64,000 nt of DNA from Paracnuella aquatica (GTDB lineage Bacteria > Bacteroidota > Bacteroidia > Chitinophagales > Chitinophagaceae): assembly GCF_003332885.2 (NCBI RefSeq), contig NZ_QOWJ01000005.1, forward strand, positions 204,485-268,484. Direction: 5' to 3'. Positions 27,408 to 37,000 of the stretch are shown piece after piece. The translations under genes were made by a program, and so were the position numbers. Every line of letters starts with the position of its first letter. The stretch's first letter is position 1. The notes under the pieces are model-generated. The model was given only the letters and a program-made list of their open reading frames with translations, searched no databases and was not told the origin of the DNA.

Positions 27408-28595
27408 TTAAAACGCGTTTCGCACCACGTCCATCGCACCATTGATGCGCCGGACAAAGTAGAGTTTTTTGTTTTCAAAATAATCCAGCGTCATGCTTTG
27501 CTTATTGGTAAAGACCGGCTGGATATCATATTGCGTGAACACATAGTTGCCTTTGCGCGACAGGTTGGACGCCACATCCGTCTTGGTTTCGAGCAGCAAT
27601 TGCGCAAAGCGCAGCATGGTTTCGTAGCCGCGGAAAAACAGGTCGGTGGGGCGCCCCTCAATTCTATCTTCAAACACATTACCGATATGGGCCGCCAGCC
27701 GTTCGCTGCGGTTGATGTAAAAAGGCGTGCTGTAAATAATTTCCAGCGGCCTGAACTCCGACCGGCTAAAAGCCCGGATGTTTTCCCAAGTGGGCATACC
27801 CATCAGGGTAATGGGGTATTTGTTGCCGATGGAGGCCAGCTCCGAAGCCAGGTCTTCGCCAAAATTTTGGTCGAGGCTGCCGGCAATAACCACGGTGCGG
27901 CGGGTGCTGTCGAGGCGGGCGGTAAAAGAACTGCTGTTAAAGCCGTTGGTTACATCCAGCGTTTCAATAGCGAGGCGTTTGTCGATGGTGCTTTGGCCGA
28001 TGTCGTTGAAATAATCACGCAACTGGTTTTCCTGCGCACCATTTTTCCGGAACAACACAATTTTATCGCGGCTGTGGTAGGTTTGGAGGTAGCGGTAAAT
28101 GCCTTCGCAATGGGCCCGCAGGGTAGAGTTGAGGATTACGAGATAGGGATTGTTATTAACTCCCGCATCATTGGGCAGTGTGGCTGAAATCAGGGGTACT
28201 TTTTTACGCAGCGCCGCTTCGGCCAGCTGGCGTACCTCGGCATTGCTGGCGTTGGCAATGATCAGTTCCACATCGTTCATGGCCGGGTTACTGATGATGT
28301 CGCTAACACCGCTTCTTTTGGAGCGGGTATCGTACACAAACACTTCCAGCGGCGCCCCCATTTTTTGCAACGAATCCAGCGCCATTTGGGCACCCTGGTA
28401 AAACTCGAGGCCGGGATTAAGGAATTTGGGAAACTCTTTGCCGTAGCGGTAGTTGGCGCCGTTGAACACAGAATCGAGGTAAAGCGGGGCAAAAAGGGCA
28501 ATCTTGTGCCGCTTCATGTTCTGCGCCAGCCCCGAGGTATGGGCCAGCAACAGGAGTCCCGCAATGAGATAAATTCCTTTTTTCATGGTGTTCAA
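27408..28595 (-). CDS. Periplasmic-binding-protein type I fold protein
   Basis: 395 residues with a signal peptide ([20 protein letters not shown], mature near AQ). The start at ATG 28595 or at the in-frame ATG 28586 cannot be decided. The mature part begins [13 protein letters not shown] and alternates beta strands and helices as in leucine/amide-binding proteins ([42 protein letters not shown]). Such domains in Bacteroidota often follow LysM domains, but none is present here. No permease is adjacent, so a transport role is not supported. Confidence 0.7.
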   Translation of the reverse strand: MNTMKKGIYLIAGLLLLAHTSGLAQNMKRHKIALFAPLYLDSVFNGANYRYGKEFPKFLNPGLEFYQGAQMALDSLQKMGAPLEVFVYDTRSKRSGVSDIISNPAMNDVELIIANASNAEVRQLAEAALRKKVPLISATLPNDAGVNNNPYLVILNSTLRAHCEGIYRYLQTYHSRDKIVLFRKNGAQENQLRDYFNDIGQSTIDKRLAIETLDVTNGFNSSSFTARLDSTRRTVVIAGSLDQNFGEDLASELASIGNKYPITLMGMPTWENIRAFSRSEFRPLEIIYSTPFYINRSERLAAHIGNVFEDRIEGRPTDLFFRGYETMLRFAQLLLETKTDVASNLSRKGNYVFTQYDIQPVFTNKQSMTLDYFENKKLYFVRRINGAMDVVRNAF

Positions 28596-28687
28596 TTTTA
28601 GGCAGCGCTTTGCTTACTGCTGACTTTGCTTCAGCAAATTAAGCACCCTAATGGTTAGCAGAAAGGTATTTAGGAAGAGTTTAATAA

Positions 28688-28913
28688 GAATATCGAACAG
28701 ATGAACGGTTTAAAAGAACAGATGAACAGACGAACAAGGAATGTCGAATGTCGAAGTCGGGGTCGAGAGATTATTGATTATGAATTATTGGTGTCACTGA
28801 CAAATGCATCACTCATAATTAATCATCCATCATTCAGCATTCCTTGTCCCTTGTTAGTTATTTCTTCCCAACTTCATCTGTTCGTCTGTTCCTTGTTCGT
28901 CTGTTCGATATTC
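28688..28913. repeat. Intergenic inverted repeat built from GAACAGA(C/T)GAAC words
   Basis: GAATATCGAACAG (28688-28700) is complemented at 28901-28913. Within, further GAACAGATGAACAGACGAAC words on the left face TTCGTCTGTTCCTTGTTCGT on the right. It fills the gap between the binding-protein gene and guaA. Confidence 0.65.
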
Positions 28914-28921
28914 CTTATTCC

Positions 28922-30463
28922 CTATTCCCATTCAATAGTAGCGGGCGGCTTCGAGGAAATATCGTACACCACCCGATTGATGCCCCGCACCGAGTTGATG
29001 ATCTCGTTCGACACATGTGCCAGGAAATCGTAGGGGAGGTGTGCCCAGTCGGCAGTCATACCATCTACCGAGGTCACGGCACGCAAAGCCACCGTAAACT
29101 CGTAAGTACGTTCGTCGCCCATAACGCCCACACTTTTTACCGGCAATAAGATGGTGCCTGCCTGCCAAACGGTGCTGTACAGGTTGTTGCTTTTCAGCGC
29201 TTTTACATAAATATCATCGGCGTCTTGCAGCAAGGCCACTTTGTCCGGTGTGATCTCGCCCAGGATGCGGATGGCCAAACCAGGACCGGGGAACGGATGG
29301 CGGTTGAGCAGGTCGTCGGGGATGCCCAGTTCCTTGCCTACGCGGCGCACCTCGTCTTTAAAAAGGTAACGCAACGGCTCCACCAGTTTCAGGTGCATTT
29401 TTTCGGGCAGGCCACCTACGTTATGGTGGCTCTTGATGGTAACCGAAGGTCCGTGCACGGACACCGATTCAATTACATCGGGGTAAATGGTGCCCTGCCC
29501 CAGGAACGATGCATCACGGTCTTCGGCGGTAGCAGCTTCCTGAAACACATCAATAAACGACTTACCAATGGCCTTACGCTTTTCCTCCGGATCGGTTTTA
29601 CCGGCCAGCGCATCGTAAAAGCGTTGTTTGGCATCGATGCCGGTAACGTTGAGGCCCAGTTGCTTATAAATTTCCAGAACCTGGTAAAACTCGTTTTTGC
29701 GCAGCACGCCATTGTCTACAAAAATGCCGTGCAGGTTGGGGCCAATGGCGCGGTGAATCAGTGTTGCGGCCACGGTGCTGTCCACACCGCCGCTCAGCGC
29801 CATGATCACTTTTTTATCGCCGATCTGCTCTTTCAGTGCGGCAACGGTTTCGGTTACAAAATGTGCCGGCGTCCAGGCCTGGCTGCAGCCGCACACATTT
29901 ACCAAAAAGTTGCGCAGTATTTTTTTGCCTTCGATGGAATGATATACCTCGGGATGAAATTGCAGTCCATAAAGCGGCTTCAGGTCTGCATCCTCGCTTT
30001 TAAAAGCTGCCACCGGGATGGAATCAGTAGTGGCTAGCAGACGGAAATTGGGCGGCATTTGCAAAATGGAATCGCCGTGGCTCATCCAAACCTGCGATGA
30101 AGGCGTGATGCCGTTGAGCAGCAACTCTTCGCTTTGCAGGTGCAGAAATGCGCGGCCGTATTCGCGTTTGGCGCTCCGCTCTACCGAGCCGCCAAATTGC
30201 TTGGCGGTAAGCTGTGCGCCGTAGCAAACGCCCAGAACCGGTGTGTTAGCGGCGAGGGCTTTTACATCTACCAGCGGGGCCGCTTCATCGTTTACCGAAA
30301 AAGGCGAGCCTGAAAGGATCACGCCTTTGATGGATGGATCGTTTTGCGGAACCGCTTTAGAAAAGGGCAGAATTTCGCAGTATACGTTGGCTTCACGCAC
30401 CGCACGGGCAATGAGCTGGGTGTATTGCGAGCCAAAATCGAGGATGATGATTTTTTCCGTCAT
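28922..30463 (-). CDS. guaA: GMP synthase (glutamine-hydrolysing)
   Basis: 513 residues, full length. The class I glutamine amidotransferase domain has nucleophile C80 in GVCYGAQ and H170/E172 in FHPE. The ATP-pyrophosphatase domain has the P-loop [10 protein letters not shown], and the C-terminal dimerisation domain ends at PPATIEWE. It converts XMP to GMP in purine synthesis. Transcribed alone between repeat-rich gaps. Confidence 0.97.
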   Translation of the reverse strand: MTEKIIILDFGSQYTQLIARAVREANVYCEILPFSKAVPQNDPSIKGVILSGSPFSVNDEAAPLVDVKALAANTPVLGVCYGAQLTAKQFGGSVERSAKREYGRAFLHLQSEELLLNGITPSSQVWMSHGDSILQMPPNFRLLATTDSIPVAAFKSEDADLKPLYGLQFHPEVYHSIEGKKILRNFLVNVCGCSQAWTPAHFVTETVAALKEQIGDKKVIMALSGGVDSTVAATLIHRAIGPNLHGIFVDNGVLRKNEFYQVLEIYKQLGLNVTGIDAKQRFYDALAGKTDPEEKRKAIGKSFIDVFQEAATAEDRDASFLGQGTIYPDVIESVSVHGPSVTIKSHHNVGGLPEKMHLKLVEPLRYLFKDEVRRVGKELGIPDDLLNRHPFPGPGLAIRILGEITPDKVALLQDADDIYVKALKSNNLYSTVWQAGTILLPVKSVGVMGDERTYEFTVALRAVTSVDGMTADWAHLPYDFLAHVSNEIINSVRGINRVVYDISSKPPATIEWE

Positions 30464-30493
30464 AAGAGGCCGCTAAGGTAAGTTATGCGGGGG

Positions 30494-30561
30494 AAAGACC
30501 GAAGACCGAAGACGGAAGACCGAAGACGGAAGACGGAAGACGGAAGACGGAAGACGGAAGA
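30494..30561 (+). repeat. Tandem 7-bp repeat GAAGAC(C/G), about nine units, with inverted partner
   Basis: Nine near-identical GAAGACC/GAAGACG units upstream of guaA. A degenerate reverse-complement array (CTTCCG, CTTCTG, CTTCGG words) follows at about 30657-30692, giving a large potential hairpin. Between them (30600-30656) are AACTCC/AACTCT words. Confidence 0.75.
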
Positions 30562-30741
30562 AATTTTATAAGGTACAACCTTACTACCTAACCCGGCCGC
30601 AGCCAACTCCCGGCTTTGAACTCCAAACTCTGAACTCCAGACTGCCAACTCTCAACTTTCTTCCGACTTCCGTCTTCTGTCTTCGGACTTCTCTGTAACC
30701 AGTTCTGTATATTTAGCGTCGTAATACCAAAATAGACACAC

Positions 30742-31467
30742 ATGAAACCAACTGCCCTGCTTGTAGCACTTTGTTCTTTATTGTTAATGACCTCCTGCCG
30801 GTTTATGGGCGGCAAACGGGTGGAGGGCAATGGCAACCGCACCAGCCAAACCCGTTCCATTGGCTCGTTTGATGGTGTAGAAGTGCGGGGCGGCATTGAT
30901 GTGATCATCAGCCCGGGCGCCGAGCATATTTTGCGCATCGAAGCGGATGAAAACCTGATGGAATTTATTGAAGTAGACAACAACGGCGGCACCGTGGAAG
31001 TGGGCTCCCGTGATGGATATAACTTGCGCTCCAAAGGCGGCATTAAAGTATATGCAACAGCGCCCATGTTTGAACGCATCGGCGTTTCGGGCAGCGGCGA
31101 TATCCGCTCTACCGGTATGGTAAAAGGCGGCAAAGGTCTGGAGCTCGAAATCCGCGGCAGTGGCGACATTCAACTGGCTGTTGATGCGCCTCAGGTAAGC
31201 ACCGAAATTTCAGGCAGCGGCTCGGCACGCATCCAGGGCACTACCCGCAAGTTTGATGCAGGCATCCGCGGCAGCGGCGATGTGCATGCGTTTGAGTTGC
31301 TGAGCGAAACCGCTAATGTAGATATTGCCGGCAGCGGCAACGCCGAAGTGTTTGCTTCCAAAGAACTTTCGGTTGAAATAAAAGGGGCCGGCGATGTGTC
31401 ATACAAAGGCGGCGGCACCGTAAATCAAAAGATCATGGGTGCCGGTAATGTGCGGAGGGTGCAGTAG
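30742..31467 (+). CDS. GIN-domain (DUF2807) lipoprotein
   Basis: 241 residues. The lipoprotein signal ends LLLMTSC (lipidated C19). The rest is a right-handed beta-helix of the head-GIN/DUF2807 type, visible as repeated SGSGD/GSGS turns (VSGSGDIRS, IRGSGDIQL, ISGSGSARI, IRGSGDVHA, IAGSGNAEV). It is probably a periplasmic or outer-membrane auto-transport-adhesin-like protein; no function is established. It stands alone and converges on pbpC. Confidence 0.88.
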   Translation: MKPTALLVALCSLLLMTSCRFMGGKRVEGNGNRTSQTRSIGSFDGVEVRGGIDVIISPGAEHILRIEADENLMEFIEVDNNGGTVEVGSRDGYNLRSKGGIKVYATAPMFERIGVSGSGDIRSTGMVKGGKGLELEIRGSGDIQLAVDAPQVSTEISGSGSARIQGTTRKFDAGIRGSGDVHAFELLSETANVDIAGSGNAEVFASKELSVEIKGAGDVSYKGGGTVNQKIMGAGNVRRVQ

Positions 31468-31509
31468 GAAATGTCGGGAAAGTCAGAAAAGACAGAAAAG
31501 ACTGGAGCT

Positions 31510-33861
31510 TTAAAAATCAACATATTTCACTACAATATTTACGTTCCGGTTCCGGCCTTTATCGTCGGTGCAGGAAATTTTCAAGGGCCCTTCTGCCGGC
31601 AGGTAGAAGGGCTTTTCGTTGGCACCTGTAGCTTTATAAAACTGGTCGTTTACATACCAGTACAGTTTGCTTACATCATTGCCCGCCTGTGCGCTTAGTT
31701 GAATCGGCTCGGGGTTCGATTTACTTACAAAATACTCCGTTGCATTTTGCGGGGAACTAATCTGCGGCCCACCGGTTTGAAAGATTTTTTCGCAGGCCGG
31801 GTTGTGCGGCGGCACTTGTTCGTAGGCAGTGCCCTTTGCTGCAAAATAGGCCTGCATTTCGGGTAAAATATGGGGGTATAATTTTTTGCGGTAGCCGCTT
31901 TGTGGAGCGCATTGCGAACAATAAGAAATGCGTTCTTCCGGGTCAACTTTTATTTCAACGGCATGCTCACAGGTATGCGTAGCCGAAACCAGCGGTATAA
32001 AATAATCCAGCGTTTTTTCGGTGCAATAGGCCGAAGGTGGCAACCCGCTTTGTGTGCACACCTGGCGTTGCTCGGTGCCTTCGGGTGGGGCAAACCAGCT
32101 CTCGCTGCTGTTGTAATCAATCGAATTAAAAATCTTGAATAGGAGCGGCGTGGCCGTTTCCGCACCGCTTAGATCGGGCACGCCCTGCCCCGAAAAATTG
32201 CCCACCCACACACCTACGGTAAAGCGTTTGTTGTAACCAATGCTCCAGGCATCGCGGCGGCCATACGAGGTTCCGGTTTTCCATGCAATGCGCGGCATGT
32301 GCTCGGTAGCCTGCCAATTGATAGGGAAATCGGGACGGTCGGCTTTGGACAGCATATTGTTTATAAAAAATGCGGCTGATGGCGAAAGCACCGGCACTTG
32401 CAGCGGCCGTTCGTCTGTTTGTGCATAGCGCGGTGCTACAAATGTGCCGCCGTTGGCAAATGCGGAAAAAAGGCCGGTCAGTTCTTCCAGCGTGGTGCCG
32501 CAGCCGCCCAGTATCAGCGACAGCCCCAGTTTGCTTTCATCCTTCCTAATTTGTTTGAACTGGATTGCGGAGAGTTTGCCTACAATCTTATCCTTGCCCA
32601 ATTGCTTCAGGCTGCGTACCGCAGGTATGTTCAGCGAGTGGGCCAATGCATACTCCACCGTCACCGGTCCGCTGTACTGCCGGTCGTAATTTTCAGGTGC
32701 ATAGCCATCATACACAATCGGCACATCGTACAATACCTGTTTGGGTGTAAGCAAACCTTCGTCCATGCATAGCCCATACACCAGTGGCTTCAGCGTACTG
32801 CCCGGTTGGCGCACCGCGGCGGCGCCGTTTACTTGGCCGCCATCAGTGGTGTCGTAAAAATCGGCCGATCCAACATACGAAACAACTTTGTGGCTTTGGT
32901 TATCAATCACCACAACCGATGCGTTGTTTATGTGGTGCAGCCGCAGCGACCGCACATAATCGGCCACCAGCTTTTCAATTTTCAATTGCGTGTTGAGCCA
33001 GATAAAACTTTTGATATTGTTGTCGCTGCTTGCCCTGGATAATTTATAAGCCAGGTGCGGAATATGCCGCGGCACGCTGTGCCTTGTTGCCAGCAGTGGC
33101 TCGGCAAGCGCATCTTCAATTTCGTGTTTGGTAAAAACATTTGCAGCCGCCAGCCGCTGCAGCCACATGTTGCGGCCTTCAATAATGGCGTCGTTGTTTT
33201 TGCCCACCACAAGCGATGATGGCCGGTTGGGAATAATGGAAAGCGCAACGATCTCGGCCAGCGAAAGATGCTCCGGTGATTTTTGAAAATACAGCCATGC
33301 CGCCGACTTCACACCTTCGATGTTGCCACCGTACGGCACCAGGTTGAGGTATAGTTGTAAAATTTCTTTTTTACTGTATTTCCATTCCAGTTGCAATGCC
33401 CGAAACGCTTCTACAACCTTTGCACCGGCAGTACGCTTTTGCGGGTGCAGCAGCCGCGCCACCTGCATGGTAATGGTGGATGCACCGGATGTGCGGCGCC
33501 CTTTAAAAATATTGTTGACCAATGCACGGCCAACGGCAAATGGGTTGACTCCGGGATGATGAAAAAAGTAGCGGTCTTCTTTGGCAACGATGGCTTTTTG
33601 CAGCAGCGGCGAAATTTCGGACAGCTCCGTTTTCATGCGCCATTTCTGGTCCGGCGTGAGGTATGCATGCAACACCTGGCCCCGTTCGTCGGTAATAATG
33701 GTGGAATAAGCAACAGCATCGCGTAGCGGAAAAATCAGGTGCAGCAATAGAAAAAGCAGTGGTAAGGCCAGCAACGCAATTACCAATCTTTTAACGTACA
33801 ACCAGCCCTTTGCGGCTGTAATTTTCTGCAACAATTTATCCGGCACAAATGCACTCATCAA
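31510..33861 (-). CDS. pbpC: Penicillin-binding protein 1C
   Basis: 783 residues. One N-terminal membrane helix (about 25-45) precedes the GT51 glycosyltransferase domain with catalytic E95 in VAKEDRYFF. The transpeptidase domain has S355-TLK358, SLN and KTGTSYG, and the C-terminal BiPBP_C domain follows. It polymerises and may crosslink peptidoglycan in the periplasm. It lies divergent to the alpha-2-macroglobulin gene with 196 bases between, the PBP1C/MG pairing known from many Gram-negative bacteria, where the two are thought to cooperate in envelope defence and repair. Confidence 0.95.
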   Translation of the reverse strand: MMSAFVPDKLLQKITAAKGWLYVKRLVIALLALPLLFLLLHLIFPLRDAVAYSTIITDERGQVLHAYLTPDQKWRMKTELSEISPLLQKAIVAKEDRYFFHHPGVNPFAVGRALVNNIFKGRRTSGASTITMQVARLLHPQKRTAGAKVVEAFRALQLEWKYSKKEILQLYLNLVPYGGNIEGVKSAAWLYFQKSPEHLSLAEIVALSIIPNRPSSLVVGKNNDAIIEGRNMWLQRLAAANVFTKHEIEDALAEPLLATRHSVPRHIPHLAYKLSRASSDNNIKSFIWLNTQLKIEKLVADYVRSLRLHHINNASVVVIDNQSHKVVSYVGSADFYDTTDGGQVNGAAAVRQPGSTLKPLVYGLCMDEGLLTPKQVLYDVPIVYDGYAPENYDRQYSGPVTVEYALAHSLNIPAVRSLKQLGKDKIVGKLSAIQFKQIRKDESKLGLSLILGGCGTTLEELTGLFSAFANGGTFVAPRYAQTDERPLQVPVLSPSAAFFINNMLSKADRPDFPINWQATEHMPRIAWKTGTSYGRRDAWSIGYNKRFTVGVWVGNFSGQGVPDLSGAETATPLLFKIFNSIDYNSSESWFAPPEGTEQRQVCTQSGLPPSAYCTEKTLDYFIPLVSATHTCEHAVEIKVDPEERISYCSQCAPQSGYRKKLYPHILPEMQAYFAAKGTAYEQVPPHNPACEKIFQTGGPQISSPQNATEYFVSKSNPEPIQLSAQAGNDVSKLYWYVNDQFYKATGANEKPFYLPAEGPLKISCTDDKGRNRNVNIVVKYVDF

Positions 33862-34057
33862 GTCTGCCTCCTTAGTGGGATTGATAAGACTAATATCCGC
33901 TCTTTTTTTACAATAACGAAGTTTGTATAGCCCGTTGGTTGTTCATACTAAGTTAATAATGTGGCAGTATCATTGCCCGCCGGCTTTGTTGCGCCAGCCG
34001 TTACCATTGCATTCTTTTAATTACCTTTTGCACCCATTCATCCCTAACGCAAATTTT

Positions 34058-37000
34058 ATGCGTACCAAATTATTCACGCCCTTTTTCCTGCTCCTCACCG
34101 TCTTCATTATTTCCTGTAACCGCAGTTATGTTTCGTTGGACAGCACCAACGCAAAAGGCGAAGTGGCGCAGCTCACCAACCTGCGTTTTCGTTTCAGCGA
34201 ACCCGTAATGGCCGATTCGTTGCTTAACGAGTGGGACTCGACTGCATACATTTCTTTTGAACCAAGAATAAAAGGGCGCTTCCGCTGGGAAAGCCGCGAT
34301 GAGCTGGTGTTTTCGCCATCGGAGCCGCTGTTGCCCGCAACGGCTTACAAGGCCAGTATCCGCGATGAAGTGCTCCGCTTTTCGGAATATGATCGCGTAA
34401 AAGATGCAGACAAAATTTCGTTTTACACCGCACCCTTGCAATTGCACGAAGTGCAGGCGTCCTGGGTGTTGCAATCCGAAGGGTCGCAGGTGGCCGTGCC
34501 GCAACTCAGCCTGCATTTTAATTATGCAGTGAATGGCGAAGAAATAAAGGATAAACTGGCCGTAAAAAGTAATGGTACATCGGTGCCGTTTACATTGCAA
34601 ACGCTGGCGCCTTCTGATGTGATTGTGTTGCGGTTGAACGGTATGCAGCCGGCCGACCGCGATATGGAAGTGGTAGTGGCGCTGCGCAAAGGTGCCAAGC
34701 CGGTTAAGGGTAGTACGGCAACGACGGAAGACGCAACCGCATCGGCATTTATCCCATCGCCGCTGACGCTAAAAATAAACAACGTTACTGCCAGCCACGA
34801 CGGCACCGAAGGTGTGGTGCGCATCCGCACCAGCCAGCAACTGGTGCAGGCCAATTTCAAGGACCTGATCCGCTTTGAACCTGCTGTTGCATTTACCACC
34901 GAGTGGGATGATTTTGGGCTGGTGTTGCGCAGCGCACAATTTGATGCGGAAGAAAGCTATGCGCTTACGGTGGCCAAGGGACTGCGTGGTACAGTAGGCG
35001 GTGTGCTGCGCGAAGCATACGATGGCAGCGTGGCCTTTGGTGCGCTGGAAAGCACCATCCGTTTTTCGTCGGCAAAGGCTGTGTATTTATCCAAACGCGG
35101 CAGCGGCAATATTGAAGTGCGCATCACCAATACACCCAAAGTGCGGTTGATCATTTCCAAGATTTATGAAAACAATTTGTTGAATGCAGAACGCAACGGG
35201 TATTACCCGCAGGCAGGTGACGATGATGAAGCGGAGTATGTTTCCATGCAGGAGAATTATATTGACCCAACAGCCGGCGATATTTTATTCAACAAAATAA
35301 TTGACACCCGAACCTTGCCCAACTCCGGCAACGGAAAGCTGCTCAACCTGAAAGATTTTGAAGACCGATTGCCTGATGTGAAAGGCATCTATCATGTAAT
35401 GGTGCGCTCCACCGAAGAATACTGGATCAGCGATAGCCGCTTTGTTTCCTTTTCCGACCTCGGTTTGATTGCTAAACAAGGTGGCGATAAAATGCTGGTG
35501 TTTGCCAACTCCATAAAAACCGCGCAAAGTGTGGAAGGTGTTACCATCAATGTGTATGGCGCCAACAACCAGTTGCTGGCAACCGGGGCTACCAACAGCG
35601 ATGGTGTAGCCGAAATGCCGCTGCCGCAAAAGGATTTTGCCGGCTACCGGGCAGCGATGGTAGTGGCCAAAACTGCAGATGATTTTAACTACCTGCCGTT
35701 TAACAATACTGCAGTCAATACATCGCGGTTTGAAGTGGGTGGCAAGCGGATGAATGCTGCCGGTTTGGATGCATTTGTTTATACGCCGCGGGACATTTAC
35801 CGGCCCGGCGAAAAGATTGATTTTGCCGTAGTGCTGCGCGATAGGGAATGGAAAAGCCCGGGCACCATTCCGGTAAAGATGAAGGTGTTGATGCCGAATG
35901 GAAAAGAGCTGAAATCGTTTCGTAAAAACCTGAACGATGAAGGCGCTGTGGAAGGCAGTGTGGATGTTTCCACTGCAGCTATCACCGGCTCTTACCTGTT
36001 GGAAGTATACAGCGCAACCGATGTTTTATTGGCTTCGAAAAACTTTATGGTGGAGGAGTTTGTGCCCGATCGCATCAAGGTCAGCGCACAACTGAGCCAG
36101 CGTTCATTAAAGCCCGGCGATGCCACAACACTTGCCATCAACGCGGTGAATTTTTTTGGTCCGCCTGCTGCCAACCGGGCATATGAAACCGAGATACAAG
36201 TGGTGCAGAAAAAGTTTGCAGCAAAGGCATTTGCCAATTATGATTTTACACTTGCCAACCAACAATCTTTTTTCGATAAACAATTAAAAGAAGGTAACAC
36301 CGATGCTGCGGGCAATGCTGCCATTTCATTTGAGGTGCCTGCTTTGTATCGCAATACCGGCTTGCTGGAAGCACGTTTTTTTACCACTGTTTTTGATGAA
36401 ACAGGAAGGCCCGTAAGCCGGCATGTGGCGGCGCCCATTTACACACAAGATGTGTTTCATGGCATTCAGGATGATGGCTATAGCTACTATGCGCAAAATG
36501 CGCCGGTGGCATTCAAACTGGCATCAGTAAATGCGTCAGGTGTTGCTGTAGACGCAGTTGCAAAAGTGCAGGTAATCAAACGCGAATACCGCACAGTGCT
36601 GACTAAGAGCGGGTCATATTTCCGGTACGATTCTCGGCCCGAAGACAAGCTGATGATGGACAAAGAAATGAACATCGGCAACGCCACCGTGTTCCAGTTT
36701 ATACCTCGTTCGCCCGGCGATTACGAGCTGCGTATTTACCGCCCCGGCGCTGCGGCTTATGTGAGCAAAAAGTTTTACAGCTATGGCTCCTGGGGTGCCG
36801 ACAACAGCCCGTTTGAAGTAAGCACCGAAGGGCAGATCGATATCAGCCTGGACAAAGAAACTTACAGCATGGGCGAAAAAGCAAAGGTGTTGTTTAAAAC
36901 ACCGTTTAGCGGCCGCATGCTGGTTACTACCGAACGCGATGGCGTACAGTCGTATCAATACCTTTCGGTATCGGGCCGCAGCGCTTCGCTTGAAATTGAC

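Noticed and set aside
30494-30561. Regular short repeats suggesting a CRISPR array
   Set aside because: Units are seven bases in direct tandem with no unique spacers and no cas genes nearby.
33923-34057. Longer N-terminus of the alpha-2-macroglobulin
   Set aside because: The extension would bury the lipoprotein signal peptide that starts at 34058.
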